In this document: positions 11,035-23,205 of the stretch, piece after piece
Numbering within the stretch: position 1 is the first letter of the stretch
Layout of the letters: every line of letters starts with the position of its first letter
Assembly: GCA_027946365.1 (NCBI GenBank)
Contig: JAPEUQ010000004.1
Span: 2,418,001 to 2,482,000 of the forward strand
Length of the DNA: 64,000 nt
Reading direction: 5' to 3'
Source: Kalmusia sp. IMI 367209
Taxonomy: Eukaryota > Ascomycota > Dothideomycetes > Pleosporales > Didymosphaeriaceae
The notes under the pieces: generated by a model
The model's database searches: none
Told to the model about the DNA's origin: nothing
The model's input: the letters and a program-made list of their open reading frames with translations, nothing else
Translations under genes and position numbers: made by a program

Positions 11035-12701
11035 CTAAACATGCTCCTTATGCTCAGGATCCTGTGAGACCAGAGCAGCATCCTTGACATCCGTAGCCTT
11101 CTCGGCATATATAACGGACGGCTGCCACTTGGACGAAGTACGCGGTGATGTCTCCTCGAGCATGCGGTCGACCTGCTCGAGAGACAGGCCCTTTGTCTCG
11201 GGTACAAGAAAGTACGCGAAGACGACGCACAGGGTGCACGTGGCGCCCCACACGAAGAAAACCTTGGACTTCATGTTTCCTTTGTCCTTGTCGACCATGT
11301 AAGGCGTAATGTAGCCGATGACGAAGTTCCAGAGCCAGTTTGAGGCCGTCGACAACGCGACGCCCTTGGCGCGGATCGGTAGAGGGAAGATCTCGCCAAT
11401 CACGACCCACGCCGCAGGACCCCACGTGGTGGCGAAGAAGAAGATGTAGAAGCAAGTGAAAACGATGAGACAGAGGCCGGCGGCCTTGGAGCCCTCGTCC
11501 ACGGTGCCGACGATGGCGATGATGAACTCGCAGACGAGCATGCCGATGGCGCCGTAGATGAGGAGCATGCGGCGGCCGAGCTTCTCGATGGTCCAGAAGG
11601 AGATCGGGGTTGAGAGGACGTTGACGATGGTTGTGATCATGCTAATAAGGAACTCGTTCTTAATGCCGACCTGCTTGAAAAAGGTGGTACCGTAGTAGAA
11701 GACTGTCATACTATTAGTTGGTGGTAGGAAGGCAATGGTGAGGGTACTTACTGAAGTTCACACCGGTCCACTGTTGCATCATCTGCAAGGCAATGCCGAG
11801 CATGACACGACGGAAATTGCCAGAAGGCTTCCAGCCGCCGCGGAAGCAGTCCAACCAGCTCGACTGCATATGCTCCGACTCGAAACGATAATTGGCGACC
11901 AACTCGGCGAGTTCATCCTTGATATACGGCGAATCGACCGGCTGACCTCGAAGCTTGCTGAGGGAAAGAGCGGCATCATCGAGGCGGTTCTTCCTAACGT
12001 AGTGACGCGGGGACTCGGGAAGAAGGAACAAACCGGTACCCAAGATCAAGGCCCAAAGCCACTGCAAGGACATGGCAATGCGATACGAGCCCGAGGAATT
12101 GATATCGTGTGTACCCTGGTCAACAACGGATGCGAGCATCAAGCCGATCGTAATGAAGAATTGGTAACCGGAAACAATGGCACCGCGAACAGCTTTGGGT
12201 GCGACTTCGGACATGTACAGAATGATGATGGCCGAGACAAATCCGACACCGAAACCTGCAATGAGACGGCCGGGCACAAGGACACCAACAGAGGACGAGG
12301 CAACCTGAAGAATTACACCGATGGAGAAAATCACACATCCTGCGATGATCGTGGAGCGGCGACCAATCCAGTCGGCGATGGAGCCTGCGATTAGTGCACC
12401 AAAGAAGGTACCGGCGGAAAGGATGGAAACGATGAGTGACTTCTGCCAAGTAGGTATCTCATAGTCGGGAGCTGGTCAATGTTAGCATTGCGTGTGATTG
12501 AAGCATTGGGGCACGCTTACCTGCACCGAAGGAATGCTTGAAGGCGTTCATGGCCAAAACGCCCGATATGTAACCCGAGTCATAACCGAACAAGATACCA
12601 CCGAAGGCAGCGAAGACGCATAGCAGATAGCCGCGAAGCGTGACGGGCGCTTCAATGCGCGCGTCGCCGCCGCGGTGGGCAGCGGAAGGAGCCCAACGCA
12701 T
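11035..12701 (-). CDS. MFS sugar transporter (hexose transporter family)
   Basis: Three exons: 12701-12521, 12471-11752 and 11702-11035, total 522 residues. Both introns are 49 nt. The second acceptor is the CAG just inside an apparent ATG, restoring the conserved QQWTGVNFIFYYGTTFF. Sugar-porter signatures are present: FGYDSGYISGV in TM1, IGRR in the loop 2-3 repeat, LPESPRHYVRK after TM6, and VPETKGLSLEQVD after TM12. It should be a 12-helix plasma-membrane proton symporter or facilitator for hexoses, like fungal high-affinity glucose transporters. The frame extends upstream of 12701 in low-complexity Pro/Arg codons; I treat that as 5' leader because homologues start near TM1. Confidence 0.9.
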
Positions 12702-13715
12702 CTTAGCAGGTCGAGTCGGAAATCTTGGTTGAAGCAAGTGATATGGAGTCGAGCAATAGATTGCTTGGTGGTCGCGTTCGCGTGGGCGTGGGCGTGGGGC
12801 GCGTTGAGGTTGAGGAATGTGGCTGCTGCAAGGTGAGGTCGCTGTGTTTATAACAGGCGGGAGCAGAGCGCCCGGTGCGGACTGTGGTTGCGGCTGGGGC
12901 AACGGGCAACGGGCTAGTACCGGAAGCGGCCAGCAAACGGGGCGTGTGATCTCTATCGTGAGTTGGATTCTTGGCTGAAACGTCAAGACAACAGAGTGAA
13001 GGTCGGTCGCTCCCCGGACTGGGCTTGTGGAATGGAAGCATACCTGTCTGTCCCGATGCGGAAGTCTACATGACCATCCCGTCCAATAACAGCCAGCAAT
13101 CGCAAGATAAGCAGCTTTTTTCAGAAGACGGTTTTTGCCTAGGAAGAGCTCACGGCCTGGTAACCGCGGGGCCTAGACACAGCCTTAGGTGATGTTGCTG
13201 CTGCGTTGCCGGTCATGCCCTGCGGAATACTGGTACTCGGGCTATAAGCAGCATGTGTTGCTCTCGGCAGAAAGCAAAGTCACAAGATGCCCAGTTGATC
13301 ATGCCTTCTACCCAGAAGCGGCTCCCCACTCATATCTTTTTGTGAAGGGTGTCGATTCAATAGACAAAGCATTATGACGATGTGCAGACGTAATGCGGCC
13401 GATATACTACGAGTTCCTGAGACGGAACAAAGAAGCTCAAACTTTCTGCTGGATACACATGTCGTGAAATGCTTGATCAGGTTTAGCGCGACAGAGAGAT
13501 ATCGTGGTGAATGTTAGCCTGACATTGTGAACCGTGTCGCTCAACATCTTGCACAAGCTCTTGAAAAACACACATATGTCAGATCATTTGATATTGCAGA
13601 GGACGGGATCACGCTTTCTGGGTATCTTCACAGTCAACCGCGGTCTTCCACGCGCGCATTGCCCCAAGCCTGGGTTCAACGCCCCTCCAAACCACTTGCA
13701 AAGTCAGCAAATGCC
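12702..13715. other. Promoter side of the sugar transporter
   Basis: About 1 kb with no recognisable gene. Near 12778-12803 it holds a G-rich array (GCGTGGGCGTGGGCGTGGGG), with GGGGCG again near 12944. These fit the loose SYGGRG consensus of the carbon-catabolite repressor CreA/Cre1, which would suit a glucose transporter promoter. That link is inference only. Confidence 0.35.
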
Positions 13716-15549
13716 CTAGTCAGCCGTCGAGGTAGCAAAAACCCTGACACCCTTCGAATCCAGCTTAGCAACGGGGATGAAGAAATCGTGGGCCATTTCG
13801 ACATCAGTGACATCAGCTTCGAAGAGCTCGAATTTGAAGCGACGGAACATCATACCCAGCGTGATGTAAAGCTCTGTCCACGCCAACCTGTTCGCTGGTT
13901 AGCAACCTTGGCAATCGCACATGTTCAAGCAGTCGTAGTCTCACGTAATGCCCAAGCAAGACCTTGTTCCACGACCAAAGGAAACCATAAACCTCTCCAG
14001 CGGGATCCCGTCGCTCGTCTTGGGGTCATCTAACCAGCGCTCAGGGATGAACTCCCTGGACTGTGGGAAGATTTCCTCATCGTGGCTCATGTCGGGGATG
14101 CTCATGGACAAACAGGTACCGGCAGGGATGACCCATTGCTTGTACCTGATCGGTTTATCGTGCGTCCGCGGGTTTCGAGCGCTAAGACCGTAAGCCATGC
14201 GCACAGCTTCCATGATGCAAGCTTTTAGGTAGGGCATCTGCTCAAGCGGTTGAAGTTCTAGGGCTACGCGGTTAGGGAACGCTTTGACAAGATCGGCATG
14301 AAGGCGTTCGTAGATCTGGGGTTTGTCGATGATGTGGAAGGCGGCAATACAGAGGGCAAAAGCGGTGGTTTCGACGCCACCACCGACCACGATCTGGGCC
14401 TCGTCCTCGAGCCGCTGTTGCGTCTTGTCTTCGGGCGGGAGCTTTGAGGTTAGGATTTCTTGAAAGATGGTCCTGTTGGCATCATTGGATTTGATATCTT
14501 CGCCTTCTAACGTGCGTCGAATCAACTCTCTGGTTTCCTGCATCTGGTTAGAACTGACGTTGAGACTGCGCGTGATGGACTCACGCGTTTGAACTTCAAC
14601 AGAGATTTTGCAGCGGGCTGTAGCCACTCGGTGAGAAAGTCTGGGATCGAATTCATGATCTGGAAAGGTTAGCTCTGCAATGCTTTGCATGCATATTGAT
14701 CCATCGCACTCGCCGGAAAGATGGCAGGAAACTGCGTTGCAACGTGCCCTGTGCCTCCAATCTTGATGAAGGCCTCGTGGAAGGAGGCGAATTCTGGATC
14801 CTTCAGCTGGCCATAGTTGAAGCCGAAGAAGTAGTCCATGATGATGTCTCCCGTCAGCGCTGGGAACGCATTGGAAAGATTCAATGGCTCTTTCCGGGCT
14901 TCAAATTCGTGCGTGCGTATTGCAAGCGTATCGACATGGCGGTGGATGATGTGTATGAAGTCCAATATGGATCTTCGCGAGAACCTGCAGAAGGTAAGCA
15001 CAACTGTGTGCGGTCAAGGGTGCCCTGTTCCCTCTTGCACCACCACGCAGAGGCAGACAAAACGGGGTCGCATACATGGGGCTTAGGGCTGCCCGGCGTC
15101 GTTTGTGCACTTGGGCGTCCGGTGTCTGCAAGACGCCGCGTTCGCTGCCGAAGCGCTTGTCCCAACCTTCCTTGTGGAGATGCACATTCTTGGGGTACAC
15201 GTCCTCGAAGAAGCGCGAATCTCTGATGTGGACTTCATGCGGCGTGACACGAACAATCGGACCTGCAGGCGTCAGGCACATTTCACGTGAGCGCACAAAG
15301 CGACTGTAGTCTTCACACACCATATCGGTCGTGAAGCTGCGAGATTTTCTTCGAATACTGCCCGCTCTTCACGATCTCGAAGTACGCCTCGTACCAGGAC
15401 GTCACAGCGGCCAATCGCGGCCCGGGGAATTTGGCCAACGGGTGTAGGAACAAACGATAGAGCACCAGTCCGAGGGTGTAGGCGAAGAGGGCAGCGATCA
15501 CGACGCCCGTCAGCGACGGCGAGGAGCGTGAGACATGGCGAGAATCCAT
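13716..15549 (-). CDS. Cytochrome P450 monooxygenase
   Basis: Six exons: 15549-15321, 15262-15076, 14984-14714, 14659-14585, 14537-13945 and 13887-13716, total 508 residues, a normal P450 length. An N-terminal membrane anchor ([17 protein letters not shown]) precedes the PFPGPRL-like hinge [10 protein letters not shown]. The I-helix motif is GGGVETTAF, the K-helix ExxR is EAVR, PERW follows, and the heme loop is [10 protein letters not shown] with Cys448 as iron ligand. It should be an ER-bound heme-thiolate oxygenase; the substrate is unknown. The intron at 14660-14713 appears to start with GC (GCGAGT) rather than GT; this is the only join giving the expected [14 protein letters not shown] segment. 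It is divergent from the LaeA-like methyltransferase, so they may share regulation. Confidence 0.88.
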
Positions 15550-15949
15550 GGCGGCGGTTCAAGCTGTCAGTGGACTCGGCGGCGGGCCAAAGGTCGCATT
15601 TTGACAACGCAACTCGCAAACGCTACTGCACACGAGGCGGAGATGCTGGTTTGCTGTCGCGCGATAGCCATCGAGCGCGCGCATGGGAGCTTTTACTTAC
15701 TGTATTAGGACTGTAGCCGAGAGCCAACGCACCCATACCCTGTCCATGTGGAGACTTTGTGGAGACTTCTGGAGAGCCACAGTGCCGAAGCCACTCGGAA
15801 CGCTAGGCGCGTCTCCAAAATGCTTCTGCGCCGTAGCGACTATTGCTCGCCCGTGTTGGTTGCAGGCTACCCCAGCCAGACGAATGGCGGAAGCTGATGA
15901 GTAGCCGCTCGTCTTCCCGCCGTACCAAACGACATCTCTCAACATCGCC
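15550..15949. promoter_or_regulatory. Divergent promoter between P450 and LaeA-like methyltransferase
   Basis: A 400-base interval whose two flanking genes start in opposite directions, so both promoters must lie here. I see no clear TATA box. Confidence 0.5.
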
Positions 15950-17182
15950 ATGTCCACGAGCGGGCCTCCAACAGCGCCGCCGGGTCCGTCTCCCACGCCT
16001 GCCACCGGCCTGCCACCGGCGCCCGACGACGAGGCTGACCACGACGAGACGATCCTCGAGCCCGACACTGTTACGCCATCCGATTCAGATGCCGATTCCG
16101 CCTTCGACGGCGAGTCGACGGCGAGCACCTCGCTGGCCTCGTCCATTCTCAATTACGAATACTCAAACGGCCGGCGATATCATGGGTACCGCAGCGGAGC
16201 ATACGTGCTGCCCAACGACGAGGAGGAATCAGATCGCCTCGATTTGCTCCATCACATCTTCTTGTTGCTGCTCGATGGCAAGCTGTACGAGGCGCCCATA
16301 CCTGTCACTCCCCTGCGCGTGCTCGATATAGGGACCGGCACTGGCATCTGGGCCATAGACTTTGGCGACGAGAACCCGGGTTCGGAGGTGATGGGGACCG
16401 ACTTGTCGCCTATCCAGCCCAGCTGGGTCCCTGCAAACGTGAGGTTTTACATAGACGATGCAGAAAGCGACTGGGTGTACAGCCCACACGAGCGCTTCGA
16501 TCTGATACACGCGCGCGGTCTGTCGGGCGCCATCAACGACTGGGATAGGCTCTGCTCGCAATGCTACGAGCACGTACAGCCCGGTGGCTGGCTTGAGTTC
16601 CAAGAGCCCATGGCCTGGGTAGAGAGTGACGATGACACGATAGAGCGTGCCGTGAATCTAGACCAATGGCAGAAGCTGTGTAATGAGGCCGCTGCCAAGT
16701 TTGGCAAAGTCATCAAAGTCGGACATACGCTCAAGGAGCGTTTACTGAGCGCAGGCTTCGTGGACGTCCACGAAAAGATCGTGAAGGTCCGTATATGCAG
16801 GTCATCCTCCAACGCCTCTAGATAAGCGAGACGCGGGGGGATGGGGGCGAGACTCATGCAAACCGTGGCTAATCCAGCTCTAGGTCCCTATTGGACCATG
16901 GCCGAAGGATCCGAAGATGAAGGAGATTGGTCGTTACCAACGCGAGCACATGGCCATAGGTGCGTCTCGCGCGAGACCCTGAATATGATCTGATACTAAT
17001 ACCCCCATATAGGCATCGAGCCCTACACCCTAGGCTTCCTCGGCAAGATCCTAGGCTGGAGCGAAGCAGAATGCAAGATCATGATTGCAAAAGTACGAGA
17101 AGAAGTGCGGGATAAGAGCTTGCACATGTACATCCGTTTCTACTTCGTGTACGGACGGAAACCGGAGAGCGCAGTGCATTGA
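15950..17182 (+). CDS. LaeA-like SAM-dependent methyltransferase
   Basis: Three exons: 15950-16786, 16884-16959 and 17013-17182, total 360 residues. The introns are 97 and 53 nt, with phases matching. After a Pro/Asp-rich N-terminus (residues 1-60), the segment SGAYVLPNDEEESDRLDLLHH leads to the SAM-binding motif VLDIGTGTGIWAIDFG (124-139). It is followed by GTDLSPIQPSWVPANVRFYIDD and LIHARGL, the hallmark of fungal LaeA/TAM-domain methyltransferases. LaeA itself is a nuclear regulator of secondary metabolism, but most paralogues are uncharacterised and some methylate small molecules. The C-terminal exons supply GPWPKDPKMKEIG and the family's end YFVYGRKP. Divergent from a P450, which fits a metabolic role. 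Confidence 0.88.
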
Positions 17183-18670
17183 GTCATATCGACCTCACCG
17201 GCTTCAATTCACGATCTCACAAATCACAACCCGGACTTGTAGGTTTGCTTCATATATCATTCTTTTTCCCAAAGACTGTATGAAGAGAAGGAGCGAATTT
17301 CAGGACAACAGTCTATCTCACTTTGGAACATGTTTCAACCGAATGTATGAGGAAAGAGAACGAATCATGGGAGGTTAGGGTCCATTCCAGAGCATTGCAT
17401 TGCATATCTTAGCGCATTGGGACGTGGCTGAAAAGGCAGCCTGAACTACATACCCACACCAAGTTCCTATCATTACCTTTGAACCTATCATTGCTCTTGT
17501 AGAGCCTCTTATCTTCAATCCAGAACCTCCCCACACTATGGAACGATCTTGTGTGAGTGAACCACAGCTTCTCGTATATATGACCGTATCCTCTCTTTTA
17601 GCTGACCGTACAGTCTCTCATTAACGATGATACCTTGACTTACACACAGACCTCACTTTTTCTCCATCCCCACGCTCGCTCTTCAAACATCCCACTCTCC
17701 TGCAGCCTACTCTATCTCACCCCAGGCCCCCAATCGCACTACCGCCCTTCTTTCCAACACACCCTACTCTCTTAAACCCTAGCAGAAAGTACAACTCCGC
17801 TTCTTTCAACGTGCACCGCACCTCGTGCGCTTCTATGCGAACCAAGTGCGTTGCAGCCACGGTTTTGCCAGGAAGATGTCCTAGATCTAAGACAGGGGAT
17901 GGAGGAGGCGAGGGCATGACGGCGACTAGGTGGTTGCGCTTGCTTGTGGGTTGGTAGGATGGGACTGTGGAGGTGCGCCCGGAGCGCGAAGGAAGTAGTC
18001 TGCCTTCGTTCCGATAAATGATGAGCGTATTCGGTCTGGAGGCGATTTCACGGTGGGTTTGTACGATGCAATCCGCGCAAAGAATTTGGTTGGAGATATA
18101 AGAGGGTCTGTTTGGCCCTTCAAAGTACGCAATGGGTCAAGAAGTATCCTTCGTCGTTTGCGAGTCTCTGGAATGTGAATGCTTTCAGCCACCGCACACA
18201 AGGCAGACACCACGCACTTTATAGGTGCACGCTTCCTTTTGCTAAGTCGCTCGTTCTATGGTCTATCCAGCGCCCTCGATCCCCGAAGCACCACTTGACG
18301 GTCCTCAACTAGAGTACACCGATGGTCCAATATTGCGCAATGTGCCTTCGCCATGTCGCGCCCCACGCCCCGCTTCACATGAACTTCACCCACATTTCAA
18401 GAATGGCGTCGATAGGTGCAGTATTACGAAGACTGCGCAGATACAATTCGCTATGCTATGGTACTGCATCACTGGATATAAAGCCAAGATAGCCGAACGA
18501 GCGGCACCCGTTTTGCCAACGCCATGTTTTCCGCGTGGGACGCCGCCCAATCTGAAACCCAATCCCCTAGATAGACCCAATACCCGTGACACCATGCTGG
18601 CAAGCATCAACGCTAAATGATAATGAAAAATCAAAGAGACCTCGTGCGCACACAACAAACGATCGGCGCA
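17183..18670. other. Long intergenic region without convincing gene
   Basis: About 1.5 kb between two converging genes. Minus-strand open frames at 17717-17917 and 17926-18213 are the longest, but they show no known domain. Confidence 0.45.
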
Positions 18671-20848
18671 CTACTGCTCGCTGACAAAACAATGAACCCT
18701 CACCGTCCCATCCTCGCTCCCACTCACCAACCTTGAATCGCTCAGCCCTACACAATTCACTGGGCCCTCATGCCCAGTAAGCGTCCGTTCATGCTTGCCT
18801 GTCCGAGGATCCCAGATCTTGATCAGCTTGTCTTCTGCCCCGGACACTAAACGCAAGGTATCTGCGGCAAGGCTCCAGACACCTTCCACATGGCCGAAGA
18901 AACGATGGATGCAGCGACTAGAGGGGACATGCCAGAGACGAATGGTCCCATCAAGCGATCCTGTAAGCATGTAGGATGGCGGAGCCGGGCGATCGGGGTC
19001 GTTCGGGAAGATTGGCTCCACATTCGTCGACTCAGACTGAAACCCGGAAGGAGTGTTATCTGAAGCGAGGGACGCCGTATCAGAGTCGTTGTTGGCGTTT
19101 GCGACAAAGTCTGCCTCGTCTATCTCGAATTCAGCTGGCAAAGGAAGCACTTGCTGGACCTGACCCACGTGGCCTTCGTACGTCTTAATGCAAGTGTTGG
19201 TATCCAGGTCCCACAGTTTGACAGTCATATCGTCAGAAGCAGAAAACAGAGTTCGAGAAGGGAGATCGATCTTCACACTGTTGACCCAATCTTCGTGTCC
19301 TCGGAGCGTGAACTTTTGCTTCGTTCCGAGATCATAGAGTGCGATGTTGTGGTCCGCAGATCCAGAGGCAAGAAGCTTGTCGGCCATGTGCAAGCCAATG
19401 ACACCTTTGGTATGAGCACGAATCGTCGTCTTGCATTCACCGGTGCGCCAATCCCAGACCTTGATTTTGCCATCCAAGCTGCCGGTAATCAATCGGGCAT
19501 CGTCGAATTGCAAACAACGAATGGGAAGGTCATGCCCAGTAAGGGTGCGAATCTGAGTGCCCGTGTTGATGTCCCAAACCTTGATCGTGTTGTCGTAGGA
19601 TCCAGTGATGAGGGTCTGATCGTCGAATTGGAGACACATGACGCCATTCGTATGTCCTTTCAAGATACGTGTAGAATAGCGGCCATATTTCCAGTTGGTG
19701 CCAACCTTGAAGCGGTCCTTGTAAACATCTTTCCAAGGCCGCTTCTTCGGTTGGTCGAAGTATGATGCTTGTTGGTCTCGGAGTGATACGGGGCAAGGGC
19801 GTTTACATGATGACTCTGGCGATGGAGGATCATCTGATGCAGGACGCTTGGAACCGGCGGTGGATTCGGAAAGGTCGGAGCTTTCAGATACCAGTGGTGC
19901 CGGCGGAGCGGGTACCTCTACAGCAGGGGTGATATCGGGAGACCATTCGTTGAGTCCCCGGCCAGAAGCGCGCAGCTGGATACGCCTCTTCTCAGTCCGA
20001 AGTCTACGCTGATCGAGGAGCGGCAAGCCCCAACCGCACTTGGTGCACTTCCGGTCGATATGTTGTTCACACATTCTGTGCCAGACGACATCGTCGTCGG
20101 CCAATTGTCTCCACCTCTGGCTCACTTGAGCGGCTTTGCAGAGTGAGGTGGTGTCGAGGTAGCAAAGAATCTTGAAGCCTAGTTCAGGAGGCAGTGCAGA
20201 GAGGAAGTCGATCTTGATGAGGTTGCGGACATTTGAGGAAATGAAGGAGAGCTGCGGGAAACAGCAGGTGGACAGGATGCCTTGGAGCATGAGGTTTCGT
20301 TGTCTAGCAGGTGCAGCGGAGAAGAGTGACCATACGTTAGCAATGCTCTGCTGGTCTGCCTGCGATTCTCTCCCAAGCTCCTATGTAGAGTCAGCGCCTG
20401 TCGACGACAATGGATTGAGAAGGCTTACATCCTGCAGCTGCTCCATGGTCGGCTCGTCTGCTTGCTTCCTACACAGCATGTCGGGTCGATGGCGGTAGCA
20501 GTATTTGGTGTTGGCATTGGCCAGGACATGTTGCTCTCCCCCACCGCCGAGAGGGTTATACTGCTGGGGAATGTGCTGGGCAAGGTAGGGCGCTATCATC
20601 TTCTCGATCTTTGTGGAAGCGTTCTTGTTCACAAAGGAGATGTTGTGCTCATCGTCTTGCAGTATGTCCTCTTCCTTACGCTGCCGCACTCGACTTTCGT
20701 GGTTATGATGGCGATGGTGGAATAGAGCGGTGTGGGGATCGGAGACCTGTACATTCGTAATCTCGTCAGATAGTTGTGGAATGGTCGTGCGCGCCGACAA
20801 CCGTCGCCGTCTTGGGCTGTGCGATCTGACGTGAGTGGTATTCGCCAT
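18671..20848 (-). CDS. sconB: F-box/WD40 protein SconB/Met30-type, sulfur metabolism repressor
   Basis: Two exons (20848-20429 and 20380-18671) with a 48-nt intron, total 709 residues. Exon 1 ends with [24 protein letters not shown]. Exon 2 opens with [21 protein letters not shown] and the F-box ([35 protein letters not shown]), as in Neurospora scon-2, Aspergillus sconB and yeast Met30. About seven WD40 repeats follow from residue 340 ([24 protein letters not shown] and later copies). A Ser/Asp-rich insert splits repeats 5 and 6, and the protein ends at the last blade. In this family the protein is the substrate receptor of an SCF ubiquitin ligase that inactivates the sulfur activator. Divergent from Atg17. 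Confidence 0.95.
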
Positions 20849-21661
20849 TTGGGTCGGGCGATGGCAAGATTTGGGGTGCGATCGCGCAACGAGCCCTACA
20901 AAGGTTCCGGCACAGTCTCCGTACTCATGGAAGTGACCGGAAAGGCACAAAGGTCGCGAGATCCAGAGCGCAGATGGCGCAATTCGGCAGGGTTCAATCG
21001 GTCGCACGGGCAGCGGTGAGACGGCGAGCGCAGGGACGAGGGTGCAGGCTGCGCTGGGCAGCAGCTCGGTATTTGTTTCGTGTGCCTGGGCGAGAGAGGG
21101 AGTGCCGATTGCAGATTTCTTTTTGTAGTGCGGCGCAGGTTCAAAGACGGACGTGTGGGGGTACGATGTAGGATGACTGAAGCGTTTGGAAGTCGCCGCC
21201 CGTGCACTTGCCTCATGGCGCAATCGGCACCTTCCTAAGAAACTGGATCACGCAATCGGCCACCACGCCCACCACTCGCATATACTAGATACACCCGCTC
21301 ACTTGTCTAATGGTTTCAAAGCAACTCCCGCCCGGCTTCATCGTTATCGCTCAGGACCCTCTCTGCTCTGCGCCCGCGGGGCTTTATCGTGCATGGCGTT
21401 GGGATAGACGAAACCCTGCTGCATGGTTCCCCAGCCAGCCTTTACTGCTTCCAGCGAAGCGCAGCACCCCACAGCTCCCAAAGCTCCAACTGCTATGCGC
21501 CCTGTTGCCTGTGCTTCACCATGATTCTCACCCGGATGCGCGCGTCCGTCAAACAGACGCCCATCACATTGCATGTCCTAGATGATGCTTTTCTTTAATC
21601 GCGACATCGTCCCTCTTGCGCACTGTTTGGCAATCCCAGCCTAGTCATCCACAGCTACGCC
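20849..21661. promoter_or_regulatory. Divergent promoter region of SconB and Atg17
   Basis: An 813-base interval between oppositely transcribed genes. It includes the long 5' leader of SconB, where the frame stays open upstream with no homology. No RNA gene is visible. Confidence 0.45.
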
Positions 21662-23205
21662 ATGGCATCTCCACCGTCGCCCGCCTCCTCTGCCAGCACC
21701 GCGAGCTCCCGGAGGTCGCTGGACCAGAACCGCCCGCACACCCTCGAAGATCTCGTGACCCACTTTGTAGCCTCAAAGCGCTCGTTGCAAACACAGACGA
21801 TCCTATGGCGCGCAAACGAGATCGTGACCTCTGCGCGTGAGTTGCTGGAGGAGAATGCCTTGCTCGCGGCGAAGAATACGTCCATTAGAAACATAATCGA
21901 TGAGCAGGTCGATGCGTTAGAGGCTGTCCGTCGCGGTATCGATGTTGTCGAGGCTGACGTGCAAGCTGAATACAAGGTTGGCGCAACCTCCCGTGAATGA
22001 TGCGTCATTGGAAAGTACTGATGGGACAGCAACTCTTGCATGACCTCGATACCTCGTTTGCCGGCCTGCGCTCGACCCTCGCTGTGTTGCGCGAAACCCC
22101 CATTGACACCGCCCTCCAGCCCCCGGGCACACCACAGAAGCACCTCTTCGACTTCATCGACAGCACGACCGTCACTGCTCTGGAAAATTCGCTCCGAGCT
22201 TGCATAGATAGATATAATGAAGCTCGCTCGAGCCTTGAAGAAAGTACCGATGCCTTCGATACTGCCCTAGAGAACTTACGCTCGTCAATCGACAATGTAC
22301 CAAAGACGCCGGTCACGAGTTCCACCCCGAGCCCTATACCAGGCCTGTACCATGATCTAGAAGGACGGGCAAGAGAAGCTGCACAGGCTTTCCAGTCTCT
22401 GGTCAGACATTACGACCTGTGTGTCACCGCTCTTCGGCATACCGAAGGAGGTGCTGCTGCTGTAACGCAGGCTACAGGAGATGCTTCCGTGCCGTCAGAC
22501 GATGATCATGGCCCACCTCCAGAACCGATCACGGAAGAAGAGCGCCAGGAGATGCTGGGTGTACTGGCAAAGGACGCCCTCGAAGTCGAAGATGTCATTT
22601 CGGAAATCCGAGAGCATGGTTCGGAGATGTCGTACCTGCTATCACAAATCGATAACCATATCACCCAGCTGCGGAGCGAAGATTCGGCCCTTGGTAGTAT
22701 CCTCAAGATGATAGCGAACATTGCACGAGAGGTCAAAAACCACATCGGGACTTCGAGAACCTTCCACGCCTCGTGGCTGGAAGACACGCGGCCAAACTTG
22801 CTCAATGGAATTGAGGAATGGGAAAACCAGCGGGACTTCTATGAGCGGTTCGATCTGGCATATGCTGAACTCCTGGTGGAAATATCGTCACGCAGGCGGA
22901 GGCACGAGAAAGCGAAGAGGAAGGCCGAAGAGGCGCAGAAGGAGCTTGATAGGCTGCATGCTGAAGATGAGCGTGCGCGGGAGCAGTTTACGCTTGCACA
23001 AGGAGATTTCTTACCACTTGACATTTGGCCTGGGCTACGAGACCCGCCTAGACATTACGAAGTTCGAGCCGTGCCCATTCCTCAGGAGCAGGAGTTCGAC
23101 GAGAGAGAAGGGGGGCAGTATACAGACGTCGTGGCGAAGAGTATACCTCAATTAGGTAGGAATGTCGTCGAACGTGCTTTAGTCAGGGTGAAGAGGAGGA
23201 TGTGA
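21662..23205 (+). CDS. atg17: Autophagy scaffold protein Atg17
   Basis: Two exons: 21662-21976 and 22030-23205, total 496 residues. The 53-nt intron has a TACTGAT branch site seven bases before its CAG; its donor (GTTGGC) is weak. The protein is almost entirely helical and coiled-coil. It starts with TLEDLVTHFVASKRSL and ends with the Atg17-specific block FLPLDIWPGLRDPP and YEV, then a short basic tail. By family knowledge it is the scaffold of the Atg1 kinase complex (with Atg13, Atg29 and Atg31 in yeast) at the pre-autophagosomal site. Length is normal for filamentous ascomycetes. Confidence 0.92.

Noticed and set aside
12703..13041. Pro/Arg-rich open frames upstream of the sugar transporter, including an in-frame N-terminal extension
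   Set aside because: Low complexity, no homology, and transporters of this family start near the first membrane helix; treated as 5' leader.
13527..14033. Plus-strand open frame of 168 codons
   Set aside because: It lies opposite the last exons of the P450, whose conserved C-terminus is clear.
20849..21223. In-frame N-terminal extension of SconB
   Set aside because: Random-looking sequence; orthologues begin with a short basic N-terminus near the ATG at 20848.
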